A stretch of 64,000 nucleotides of DNA from Deinococcus koreensis (lineage in GTDB: Bacteria; Deinococcota; Deinococci; Deinococcales; Deinococcaceae), in assembly GCF_002901445.1 (NCBI RefSeq), contig NZ_PPPD01000003.1, positions 1 to 64,000 of the forward strand. The letters run 5' to 3'. Numbering within the stretch: the stretch's first letter is position 1; the number at the start of each line of letters is the position of its first letter. The notes under the pieces were generated by a model. It saw nothing but the letters and a program-made list of their open reading frames with translations. It did no database searches and was not told the DNA's origin. Below, piece by piece: positions 1 through 7,820 of this stretch. A program made the position numbers and the translations under genes.

Positions 1-1
1 C

Positions 2-190
2 GGCTATTCCGGCCCGATCCACGAACGCGCCGACGGATCCAGCCGCTCGGCCAGCGTGCCCTCGCAGCACTCCGATATCCGCCGTCTGCGGCGTCTGGAC
101 TGGGCGCCCGCCTACTCGCTGAACGACGCCCTGAACGCGCTGTGGAGGGGCGCCCAGCGCCCCTCCCCCGGCCGGCAGGCCGTCGCCTAG
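2..190 (+). CDS. NAD-dependent epimerase/dehydratase, C-terminal end (partial)
   Basis: Only the last 62 codons are inside the window; the gene starts to the left. The reading frame ends in an RRLRRLDWAPAYSLNDALNALW stretch. This matches the end of extended-SDR nucleotide-sugar epimerases (GalE/UDP-glucuronate epimerase type), where an R-x-LGW-P-x-x-SLE-x-GL segment precedes the stop. The NAD-binding and catalytic parts cannot be seen, so the substrate is unknown. It lies 134 bp upstream of a CE18-type deacetylase and a GH114 enzyme on the same strand. An epimerase that supplies UDP-GalNAc or UDP-Gal would fit that context, but this is inference. Confidence 0.6.
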   Translation, partial: GYSGPIHERADGSSRSASVPSQHSDIRRLRRLDWAPAYSLNDALNALWRGAQRPSPGRQAVA

Positions 191-192
191 AG

Positions 193-223
193 CTTTTGTC
201 CGAGTTCCAGCATCAGACAAAAG
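193..223 (+). other. Inverted repeat between epimerase and deacetylase genes
   Basis: CTTTTGTC (193-200) and GACAAAAG (216-223) form a perfect 8-bp inverted repeat with a 15-nt loop, just after the epimerase stop. No T-tract follows. It could be a weak terminator or attenuator, or an operator for the genes downstream. Confidence 0.35.
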
Positions 224-324
224 GCGTCAGACGCTTCCATTCTTCCAAGAGCTGCATGAAATCCGCTCGCTCCGCTCGGTCATAGAGGACGGATCTTTAT
301 GACGAATGCCCTAAGGAGATGCCC

Positions 325-2454
325 ATGTCCATCAGACCCGCCACGCTCTCGACGGCCCTGACCCTGAGTCTGCTGGTGGCCTGCACCAGTGCGCCGCCCC
401 CGGCGCAGCCCGGCGCGGCCGAAGAGGAAGCGGGCGCCGCGGCCCACCAGCACGCTGCCCCCTCCATCGGCCTCTCCGCGCCCGAGGTGCCGCGCACGCC
501 CAACCTCCAGCGCCTGCCCGCGCAGAGCGGCCCCAGGATCAACATCTGGCGGCTGGGCCCGCAGGCCATCACCGCCAATCCCAACCTGCTGAACCTGCGG
601 ATGCTGATCATCACGGCGGGCGTGGCCGATCCCAACCTGGCGGCGGCGCGCGCCCTGCTGGATCAGGCGGCGGTGCCCTACGACGTGCTCGACGCTGCGA
701 CCACCCCGCTGACCGAGGACTCGCTGATGGTGGCGGCCGACGGCTCCGGGCGCTACCAGGGCGTGATCCTGACCAACAACGCGCTGGTCTTCCAGAACAC
801 GGACGGCAGCTACGCCAACGCGCTGACCCCCGACGAGTGGGCGACCCTGTGGCAGTACGAGCGCACGTTCAAGGTGCGCCAGCTCTCGATGTACACCTTC
901 CCCAGCAACTGGCCCGAGGACTACGGCCTGCGCTACATCGAGGGCAGCGCCTCGGCCACCGCCGACCTGCGGGCCGCGTCCGGCCAGACCGTGCTGGCCG
1001 ACCTGCGGGCCGGCGCCGTGCTGCCGGTGCGCTACGCCTACAACTACCCGGCCAGCGTGCTCGATCCCGGGCAGTGGAGCGCCGCCGGCCTGAGCGCCGT
1101 GCGCCCGGTGCTGACCGACGCGGCCCAGCCCGGCCGGGTCTTCGCCGCCGAGTCCACGACCACCGACGGGCGCGAACGCCTGGCGCTGACCATGGCCCAC
1201 AACCCGAACTTCCTGTTCAGCCAGCTCGTGAACGCGTCCCTGGTGCGCTGGGTCACGCGCGGGCTCTCGCTGGGGGAATACCGCCGCTACAACCAGCTGG
1301 ACGTCGACGACTGGTTCCTGGCCAACGACCACTACGACGCCACGACCCGCACCATCCGGCCCGACGCCTTCCGCATGTCGGCCTCCGACGCGCTCTCCAC
1401 GCGCGATCAGCAGACGGCCCTGCAGAACACCTACGACGTGGCCCGCGCCTTCCGCTTCGCCATCGTCTTCAACGGCGGGGGCGCCAACACGGCCGCGCCG
1501 CTCAGCTGTGACGCGGCCGTGGTCAGCCCCGATCCGCTGACCAGCGTGAGCCGCTGCCTGGCCGGCAGCTTCGACTGGGTGAACCACACCCGCGACCACC
1601 TCTACATGGACTTCCTGGACTACACGCAGTCCCTGCAGCAGATCAACCGCAACAAGACCATCGCCAATACGCTGGGTCTGGTTCGCAGCGGCCGCAGCCT
1701 GGTCACCGGGGACATGTCCGGCCTGGGGTACTACAACCCGGCCGGCGACGGCGACAAGACCAATTTCGGGCTGGGCGCCTCGAACCCCAACTTCCTGCGG
1801 GCGGGCGTGGACGGCGGGGTGCAGTACCTCGCCTCCAACCACTCGGTCGACGGCCAGTGGGATCCGGCGTGTGCCGGCTGCGGCGTCAAACATCCCCTGT
1901 CCCCCAGCATCCTGCTGGTGCCCCGCTGGCCGACCAACATCTTCTACTACGCCACCACCCCCGAGGAGATCACGGTGTCCTACAACGCCGTGTACGGGCC
2001 GGGCGGCACGCGGGCGTACTGGGATCACAACCTGAGCTACCAGGAGATCCTCGACAAGGAAAGCGACCTGGCGCTCAGCCATATCCTGTCCGGGGCCGCC
2101 TTCCCGCACTACATGCACGCCGCCAACCTGCGCCAGTACGCGCCGGGCCGCAGCATCGCCAGCGACTGGCAGCACGCCGTGCTGAGCAAGTACAGCGCCT
2201 ACAGCACGTTGCCGCTGAACACGCTCAGCTGGGACACGCTCGGCCAGTACGTGGGGCGCCGCACCGCCTTCGTCAAGAGCAACGCCCGGGCCCAGGTGAA
2301 CTACGCGGCCAAGACCGTCACCATCACCTCGCCCACAGGCGGCGCGGTCTACATGACCGGACTGACCGGAACCGGGAGCGTGCTCTACGGCAACCAGAGC
2401 ATCCGCTACTGGAACTTTGCGCCGAACCAGACCCTGACGGTGGTGCTTCGCTAG
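325..2454 (+). CDS. Agd3-like polysaccharide deacetylase lipoprotein (CE18 family)
   Basis: 709 residues. The start at 325 was chosen because AAGGAG (313-318) lies 6 nt before it; the ATG at 319 touches the ribosome site. A lipoprotein signal ends in LLVAC (Cys 20). After an Ala/Pro linker there is a beta-rich region (about 70-310) in the place of the CBM87 carbohydrate-binding part of fungal Agd3. The catalytic part follows, with LDVDDWF (Asp 326/328/329) and WVNHTRDH (His 421 and His 425, four residues apart). This is the Asp-His-His metal pattern of Agd3, the deacetylase of alpha-1,4-linked GalNAc in Aspergillus galactosaminogalactan. The role inferred is partial N-deacetylation of a GalNAc-rich exopolysaccharide at the cell surface. 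A GH114 gene follows 132 bp downstream, which supports the call. Fine substrate specificity is unproven. Confidence 0.75.
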   Translation: MSIRPATLSTALTLSLLVACTSAPPPAQPGAAEEEAGAAAHQHAAPSIGLSAPEVPRTPNLQRLPAQSGPRINIWRLGPQAITANPNLLNLRMLIITAGVADPNLAAARALLDQAAVPYDVLDAATTPLTEDSLMVAADGSGRYQGVILTNNALVFQNTDGSYANALTPDEWATLWQYERTFKVRQLSMYTFPSNWPEDYGLRYIEGSASATADLRAASGQTVLADLRAGAVLPVRYAYNYPASVLDPGQWSAAGLSAVRPVLTDAAQPGRVFAAESTTTDGRERLALTMAHNPNFLFSQLVNASLVRWVTRGLSLGEYRRYNQLDVDDWFLANDHYDATTRTIRPDAFRMSASDALSTRDQQTALQNTYDVARAFRFAIVFNGGGANTAAPLSCDAAVVSPDPLTSVSRCLAGSFDWVNHTRDHLYMDFLDYTQSLQQINRNKTIANTLGLVRSGRSLVTGDMSGLGYYNPAGDGDKTNFGLGASNPNFLRAGVDGGVQYLASNHSVDGQWDPACAGCGVKHPLSPSILLVPRWPTNIFYYATTPEEITVSYNAVYGPGGTRAYWDHNLSYQEILDKESDLALSHILSGAAFPHYMHAANLRQYAPGRSIASDWQHAVLSKYSAYSTLPLNTLSWDTLGQYVGRRTAFVKSNARAQVNYAAKTVTITSPTGGAVYMTGLTGTGSVLYGNQSIRYWNFAPNQTLTVVLR

Positions 2455-2586
2455 GCCTCACCTGCGGCCAGAGCCCAGTGATCAGAGCCCGCTGACCGGC
2501 GCCCGGCGACCAGACCGGGCACCACCCCCCCCCGCCCGGTGTATCCCGCCGCCCCCGGCGTGCACCTCCCGAAATCTGGAGACTCC

Positions 2587-3342
2587 ATGACTGCGTCGAC
2601 GATCCGGCCACAGGCCCAGCCCGCCCCCCGCAGGCCCGCCCCGGCGCCCCGTGTGCCCTCCAGAAGCTTCGCGGTCTACTACGGACAGGCGAGCCTGGAG
2701 AAGCTGCGGAGTTACCGCATGGTTGCCCTGCAGCCGGCGCACTATTCACCAGAGGACATCCTCTGGCTGCGCGCCCAGGGGGTGACGGTGCTGGCCTACC
2801 TGAGCGTGGGCGAGGATCCCAGCCCCGAGCGCTGCGTCTGGTCGCGGCGAACCCGCAATGCCGAGTGGGGCACCTGGTATGTCAAGGTCGGCCACGCCGC
2901 CTGGACGGCCCGGCTGTACGCCGCGGCCGACGAATACCTGGGCCATTTCAGCGGCCTGCTGCTTGACACGCTCGACGGCGCCACCCTCTTTCCCTCCGAC
3001 CGCTCTCCCCTGCTGAGGATCGTGCGGAACCTGCGCCGCCGCCACCCCCAGGCCTATCTCCTGGCGAACCGGGGCTTCGACCTGCTGCCCGAGCTGGGCC
3101 AGTTCGTCGACGGCGTGCTGATCGAGTCCTTCACGACGTCATGGCTGGACGGCTACCGCAAGCTGCGTCAGCATGAGCTGGCGTTCACCGGGGAGATGCT
3201 GCGGCGAATTCGCACCCAACAGCTCGACGTGTTCGCGCTGGACTACGCCCTCACCGATCAGCAGCGCCGGGCCGCCCTGGTCAGGGCCCGCTCGCTGGGG
3301 GTCTCCACGTTCGTCGGCGTGCGCGAACTCAATACCATCTGA
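2587..3342 (+). CDS. GH114 endo-alpha-1,4-polygalactosaminidase family protein
   Basis: 251 residues. GGAG (2578-2581) lies 5 nt before the ATG at 2587; an upstream GTG at 2539 has no such signal. The fold is a TIM barrel of the GH114 (DUF297) type: FAVYYG at the first strand, VTVLAYLSVGE, GLLLDTLD (Asp 127/Asp 130) and VDGVLIESF (Glu 180). The last two match the nucleophile and acid/base strands of Ega3-like endo-alpha-1,4-galactosaminidases, which cut partly deacetylated GalNAc polymers. The N-terminus is about 25 residues of Pro/Ala-rich sequence without a recognisable signal peptide or lipobox, which is unusual for an enzyme acting on an exopolymer. Together with the deacetylase upstream it suggests trimming or turnover of a galactosaminogalactan- or Pel-like polysaccharide. 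Confidence 0.8.
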   Translation: MTASTIRPQAQPAPRRPAPAPRVPSRSFAVYYGQASLEKLRSYRMVALQPAHYSPEDILWLRAQGVTVLAYLSVGEDPSPERCVWSRRTRNAEWGTWYVKVGHAAWTARLYAAADEYLGHFSGLLLDTLDGATLFPSDRSPLLRIVRNLRRRHPQAYLLANRGFDLLPELGQFVDGVLIESFTTSWLDGYRKLRQHELAFTGEMLRRIRTQQLDVFALDYALTDQQRRAALVRARSLGVSTFVGVRELNTI

Positions 3343-3354
3343 GAGGGGTTCCCG

Positions 3355-3386
3355 GAGAGGTCGCTGATCTGGCCCGTCGACCTCTC
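3355..3386 (+). terminator. Hairpin after GH114 gene
   Basis: GAGAGGTCG (3355-3363) pairs with CGACCTCTC (3378-3386), a perfect 9-bp stem starting 13 nt after the stop codon. There is no T-tract. It is the first of two hairpins in tandem. Confidence 0.45.
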
Positions 3387-3422
3387 TGGGAATCCAGTGC
3401 ATGACCGCCTTCTAGCGGCCTA

Positions 3423-3463
3423 CCTGAAGCCCACAGGGATGTCTTTTACCCGTGGGCTTCAGG
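3423..3463 (+). terminator. Strong hairpin, probable terminator
   Basis: CCTGAAGCCCAC (3423-3434) pairs perfectly with GTGGGCTTCAGG (3452-3463), a 12-bp stem, followed by TTTGCTTTG. It closes the deacetylase/GH114 unit and may also stop the convergent small gene on the other strand. Confidence 0.7.
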
Positions 3464-3506
3464 TTTGCTTTGAGCCCACAACCGGGGGGAGGGGCCGTGG
3501 AGGCGT

Positions 3507-3704
3507 TCAGAGGCTGGATGCGCCGGGGGACACCTCGACATACAGCACGTTGCTGCCGTTGACGATGTAGGCCTGACCGTTCAGGGTGAACTCGAAGACC
3601 CCGTGCCCGGCGCCCAGAACCTTGCGGATCAGATCGACCTGCTGCGACGATGCATCCTGGACATAGAGGGTTTTCCCCTCCATCATGACAATCGTTATAC
3701 TCAT
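3507..3704 (-). CDS. Small hypothetical protein (65 aa)
   Basis: The product starts MSITIVMMEGKTLYVQDASS and alternates strand-like and polar segments; FEFTLNGQAYIVNG and VLYVEVS look like a small beta sheet. I do not recognise a named family. No Shine-Dalgarno is present. Instead TACTGT (complement of 3710-3715) lies 5 nt before the ATG, the spacing seen at other probable leaderless starts here. The protein has normal composition, unlike the Arg/Pro-rich shadow frames around it. It converges on the GH114 gene across the tandem hairpins. It has no signal peptide or membrane segment. Confidence 0.55.
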   Translation of the reverse strand: MSITIVMMEGKTLYVQDASSQQVDLIRKVLGAGHGVFEFTLNGQAYIVNGSNVLYVEVSPGASSL

Positions 3705-3715
3705 ACTTCACAGTA

Positions 3716-4209
3716 CCGCAGCCGGGGCGGCGTGTGGGGCGGACGTAGACCTCTCATATAGACCTGGCAGACGGAAGGCGGGCTGTCAGCTCGACTCTAA
3801 ATGTATCTTACGATATTTGAAAGTAGTAGAATAGCTCCTGGCCTCATTTGTCTCTCCTCCTAAGCTCTGGATCGGCTCGATACCCGCTCGCACTGTCATT
3901 TCTCACAGCGTTTCAGTCCCATCTTCCTTCGGGGAACTGAATCGGGGGATGTACAGCAAGGTGTCGGAAGGTGCACTGGCTGGAGCATGGTGAGCCTTTG
4001 CCCGCACTGGAGCTGCTGGTCTGAAGTTCAAGAATCGCAACCTGAGATGTCAGCTGCCACCGGTGGGAGACACATGCCTCTCCCTCAGCTCGCACCCTCC
4101 TACCGCTTCATCAAATATATGGTGATATACGTACTCCTCGGCCGGACGCTGACCTTTCTGGAGTGCAGCGTCCCCAGAAGGCCCGGCTCGTCAGGATGCA
4201 GGGAGCCCG
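3716..4209. other. Intergenic region, locally AT-rich
   Basis: About 490 bp between a small minus-strand gene and the 3' end of the GT61 gene. The part around 3790-3840 is clearly richer in A and T than the surroundings, and could hold a promoter or a remnant of foreign DNA. Short frames here (for example 3913-4095 minus and 3987-4262 plus) have odd Cys/Ser-rich products and no ribosome sites. I see no supportable gene. Confidence 0.4.
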
Positions 4210-5331
4210 TCAGTCCGCCGGTAGACGGCTCCGAGGCTCGATCCAGTCATGAACGGCGGTGACCACCGCATTGACCGGCACCTCAGGGCTCTCCAGACGC
4301 AAATAGGTGTAGTCCAGCTGCTGGCTGAAGGCCAGGCGGGCGTAGCAGTCGTTGAAGACGCCCTCGGGAAAAACTTCCAGAACCCGCGTGCCGGGGCGGC
4401 ACCACACCAGATTCGCCAGCCCGGCTCCGTGCAGGGCCACCACCGCCGTCGCGCCGGCGAACAGGCGAACCTGCTCGGTCAGGCCGAGTTGCTCGGCGTA
4501 GATCACGGTGACGCCTCTCGCCGCGAGCGCCTGTTCCAGCGCCGGCTCGTTACACACGGCCCGGCGCGGCGTGTGGGCCCGTGAGATGTAGAGGGCGCCA
4601 CTGGCGTCTGGAGCGGCCGAATCGAGGACGTCCTGAAAAGCCGCACGGAGGATCTGGCGGTCGGCCGTCCGCACGAACCCGGAAAATTCCTCACGGGGCC
4701 GCAACTGAAGCTGCGACACCCGCACGGGGCCCTCAGCCCTGACGACCTGATCGGTCGCCTGGCCCAACACGTGCGCGAGGCCATCAGTCACGAAGCGCGG
4801 GGGCCTGGATTGAGTCAGGACGCGGGCACCCGGCCAGGCCCGCAGCAGGTGCAGGGTATTGGGCAGGATCTCCAGGAGCCAGTGGTAGTACGCCGCAGTT
4901 GGGTGCACGATCACAGGTGGCCCGGCGCCCAGCACCGTGACCGGGCCCAGCAGCTCCTCCTGCCAGACGGGGTGCATCAGCAGCGAATTGAGCGAGCCCA
5001 CGCTCTCCTGCAGCAGCTCGCCACCGGGCAGCCAGACCAGACCCGAAGACGGACTCACGCAGACATCGTGAAGGGTGAGCATGGGCAGCGGGTCGAAGGC
5101 CTTGTCTCGCCGGAAGGCCGGCGGGTAATCGGCTGGGAACCCATAGTGTTCGAGCGAGGCCTCTTCCCCGGGGCCCACGGCAGCCAGATGGGCCGCCAGG
5201 CTGGGGCGCAGGCTGTGCTCGGCCACCGAGCGCATCACCGCCTGGGGCAGGCGTCCCACCACCGGGCCGAGCAGGCGCCGGCGCAGGGTCGCCGCGAGGC
5301 GCAGGCGCAGCCTCGCCAGGGAACGGCTCAC
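4210..5331 (-). CDS. Glycosyltransferase family 61 protein
   Basis: 373 residues from a GTG at 5331; the ribosome site is weak, so the true start could be slightly different. Typical GT61 (DUF563) features are visible: the TAAYYHWLLEILPN segment near residue 150, LYISRAHTPRRAVCNEPAL near 250, and the C-terminal LHGAGLANLVWCRPGTRVLEVFP block near 300-330. GT61 enzymes transfer sugars such as xylose or GlcNAc onto glycans; in bacteria they occur in capsule and exopolysaccharide loci. No transmembrane helix is evident. It is transcribed toward the deacetylase/GH114 unit, so it is not in that operon, but a role in the same surface polysaccharide is possible. Confidence 0.8.
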   Translation of the reverse strand: MSRSLARLRLRLAATLRRRLLGPVVGRLPQAVMRSVAEHSLRPSLAAHLAAVGPGEEASLEHYGFPADYPPAFRRDKAFDPLPMLTLHDVCVSPSSGLVWLPGGELLQESVGSLNSLLMHPVWQEELLGPVTVLGAGPPVIVHPTAAYYHWLLEILPNTLHLLRAWPGARVLTQSRPPRFVTDGLAHVLGQATDQVVRAEGPVRVSQLQLRPREEFSGFVRTADRQILRAAFQDVLDSAAPDASGALYISRAHTPRRAVCNEPALEQALAARGVTVIYAEQLGLTEQVRLFAGATAVVALHGAGLANLVWCRPGTRVLEVFPEGVFNDCYARLAFSQQLDYTYLRLESPEVPVNAVVTAVHDWIEPRSRLPAD

Positions 5332-5794
5332 GGCAGAACCTGGAGCTCTGTCACAGCCCCCCGTCCGGGGCGCCGCCGACCGGGGCAGGCAGGCCCGCGG
5401 AGTTCGTCTGGCGTTCGGCTTCTGATCGGCGACGTGAGCATGATGGGTAGGCCCACTCTAATGACCTGACGCCCAGCATGGGCCACAGATGAGCATTTGC
5501 GAGCTCCCTGTTCTTGGTGGGAGCGGTGCATAGGCTGCCGGCTGATGCTGGAACGTCCATCGGCTAGACGCCTGGGCACAAGTGGGGCTCTGGCGGCAGA
5601 CCCACCCAGGACGCCCTCCAGAACGCTGCCCCGCGCTGCCCGGAGCCTGGGCTGAGACTGGGTTCAGCATCGTCCTGTAGAGTTCTGAAATGAGTCTGGG
5701 TTTTCAATTCGGCCGCCTGATCCTTCGCCGTGGAGCCACCCATCCTCTGGAACGGGGCGCTGCGGGCGCGGAAACAGGTGAGGAGTCCGGCCGG
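5332..5794. other. Intergenic region between divergent GT61 and Kelch genes
   Basis: About 460 bp. It must contain the promoters of both flanking genes, but I see no convincing -35/-10 pair. Frames here are short or Arg/Pro-rich and lack starts. An in-frame ATG at 5690 for the Kelch gene is possible but less supported than the GTG at 5795. Confidence 0.35.
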
Positions 5795-7735
5795 GTGTCC
5801 ACGCCGACCCCGCGGCGCCGCCCTGGGCTTCCGGCCCTGGCCCGGCTGGTCGGCCTGGGGGCGTTGCTGAGTCTCGCTGCTGCCGCGTGCGACCAGCCAG
5901 CCGGGCCCGACGACCGCCCCGCCCAGATCGAACTGCAGCCGGCGGCGCTGGTGTTCAGCTCGGTTCAGACCCGGCCCAGCGCAGCCCAGCGCCTCACGCT
6001 GAGCAATCCCGGACAGACGGCCCTGCGCCTGACCACGCTCAGCCTCGGTGGGCCCAACGCCGGAGACTTCGAGCTGCTGGCGCCGCCGGCCCTGCCCCTG
6101 GAGATCGGGGCGGGCGGTCAGGTCGAGTTCCAGGCCCGCCTGCTGGCCGGCACCCAGCCGGGCGTGCTGCGTGCCAGTCTGGAGGCGGCGGGGGCCGGAG
6201 AGCCGCGGCAGCTCTCCCTGAGCGGTTTGCGGGCCACCGGCCTGGAGGGCACCAACGAGCCGCCCCTGGCCCAGATCGTGGACGCCCTGAACTACCGGAT
6301 CGACGTCGGATCGCCCGCCCTGGAACTCGGAACGGGCTCCGTCCTGCTGGGCGAGGAGATCCGCGCCCCGCTCTTTCGCCGGGCAGGCACCGGGCCGGTG
6401 CGCCTGCGGCCGGTGGCCCGCTACTCCCCCGACGGGCCGGCCCCCTTCGGCTTCTTCACTCTGGACGGCCCATCCGGAGGCGCCCGCCTAAAGGAACTGG
6501 GCACCATCCCCGCAGGAGAGCACCAGACCCTGCACCCGGCGGTCACGGCGAGCACCCGCCTGGACTTCGATCCGGGCGACCAGCCCTTCGGGGTGTATCT
6601 GGCCCCCAACGCCTACGCCCCCCAGGGCACCTTCACGCTGGACTCGCTGAACGGCGGGCCGACCCGGCGCGGCGTCCGGGTGTATCCCGTGAGGGACAGG
6701 GCGGGCGAGGTCGTGGCCGACACCTACCTGCTGGGACTGGAGCCCGCCGCCAACGGCGACTACCAGGACGCCGTGTTCCTGCTCGAACAGGCTCAGCCGG
6801 TACCTGCCGTCCTAGGCTGGGGCGCCCGCGGCGCGGCTCCCACCACGCTCTACGAGGGCCAGGGCGCCGCCGTGGGCGGCCGGCTGTACGTGTTCGGGGG
6901 CTTCGACCGCAACCTCGACGGCGTGCCCACCGCGACCCGCGCGGCCTGGCGCTTCGACGCCAGCGACAACCGCTGGGCGGCGCTGAAGCCGGCCCCGCAG
7001 GCCCTGACCCACGCAGGCACGGCCGTGGACGGCGCGTCCATCTACGTGGCCGGGGGGTTCCTGGGCGACCACCCCGGCCCGGAGACCGATCAGGTCTGGC
7101 GCTACGACACGGCTGCCGACTCGTGGACGGCGCTGCCGCCCCTGCCCTCGCCGCGTGGGGCCGGGGCCCTGGTGCGTCTGGGACGCGATCTCCACTTTTT
7201 CGGGGGTGTCCGGCGCACCCCGGACGGCGAGTATCGGGACGACAACGCCCAGCACTGGGTTCTGCCCCTGGACGGCGGCTCCTGGCGGGAGGCCGCGCCG
7301 CTGCCCAATGCGCGCAACCACCTCGCCGGCGTGGCGCTGGGAGGCCGGATCTACGCCATCGGCGGGCAGCATGGGGGCAACGAGGCCAGAGACAACCAGA
7401 GCGATGTCCACGCCTACGACCCGGCCACCGACGCCTGGACGGCGGTGAGCCCGCTGCCGCTGCCGCTGAGCCACATCGCCGCCTCCACGACCGTCTGGCG
7501 CGGCCAGATCGTGGTGGTGGGGGGGGTCACCAACGCGTCGGGCAGCGGAGCATTCGAGGGCCGCGAGATGGAGACGGTGCTGGCCTACGATCCCCGGAGC
7601 AACCGCTGGTCACGCCTGCAGCCCCTGCCGGCGCCCCGCCAGTCCTCGGTGGCCGACGTCATCGGCGACGCCCTGGTGGTCAGCACGGGGTCGACCTCGG
7701 CTGGGCCGACCGACACCACCTGGCAGGGCAACTGA
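5795..7735 (+). CDS. Kelch-repeat lipoprotein
   Basis: 646 residues from GTG 5795, chosen because AGGAG (5781-5785) lies 9 nt upstream and the product then starts with a normal lipoprotein signal ending in LAAAAC. An earlier ATG at 5690 would add 35 residues before the signal. Residues about 35-145 resemble an ASPM/SPD-2/Hydin-type Ig domain (TLSNPGQTALRLTTLSLGG). The middle part ends in a NGDYQDAVFLLE segment typical of extracellular choice-of-anchor modules. The C-terminal half is a Kelch beta-propeller with repeated YVFGG/YAIGG, W-x-x-L-x-PLP and YDPxTDxW units (about five or six blades). It is likely an outer-envelope protein for binding glycan or protein. No catalytic residues are recognised. 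Confidence 0.8.
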   Translation: MSTPTPRRRPGLPALARLVGLGALLSLAAAACDQPAGPDDRPAQIELQPAALVFSSVQTRPSAAQRLTLSNPGQTALRLTTLSLGGPNAGDFELLAPPALPLEIGAGGQVEFQARLLAGTQPGVLRASLEAAGAGEPRQLSLSGLRATGLEGTNEPPLAQIVDALNYRIDVGSPALELGTGSVLLGEEIRAPLFRRAGTGPVRLRPVARYSPDGPAPFGFFTLDGPSGGARLKELGTIPAGEHQTLHPAVTASTRLDFDPGDQPFGVYLAPNAYAPQGTFTLDSLNGGPTRRGVRVYPVRDRAGEVVADTYLLGLEPAANGDYQDAVFLLEQAQPVPAVLGWGARGAAPTTLYEGQGAAVGGRLYVFGGFDRNLDGVPTATRAAWRFDASDNRWAALKPAPQALTHAGTAVDGASIYVAGGFLGDHPGPETDQVWRYDTAADSWTALPPLPSPRGAGALVRLGRDLHFFGGVRRTPDGEYRDDNAQHWVLPLDGGSWREAAPLPNARNHLAGVALGGRIYAIGGQHGGNEARDNQSDVHAYDPATDAWTAVSPLPLPLSHIAASTTVWRGQIVVVGGVTNASGSGAFEGREMETVLAYDPRSNRWSRLQPLPAPRQSSVADVIGDALVVSTGSTSAGPTDTTWQGN

Positions 7736-7820
7736 CCTGACGGCCGTGCGGGCGGCGCCGTCTCTCTGCCGGGCCCGGCCCGGTGTGGTGGGGGTCGCCA
7801 CGGGCGCGAGCGGGTAACGT

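Noticed and set aside
280..2175. 631-codon minus-strand frame opposite the deacetylase
   Set aside because: Val/Gly/Gln/Arg-rich shadow with no domain; the plus strand carries a lipoprotein signal and catalytic motifs.
3987..4262. Possible small plus-strand gene with a Trp/Cys-rich product
   Set aside because: No ribosome site or -10 box, unusual composition, and it runs into the end of the GT61 gene.
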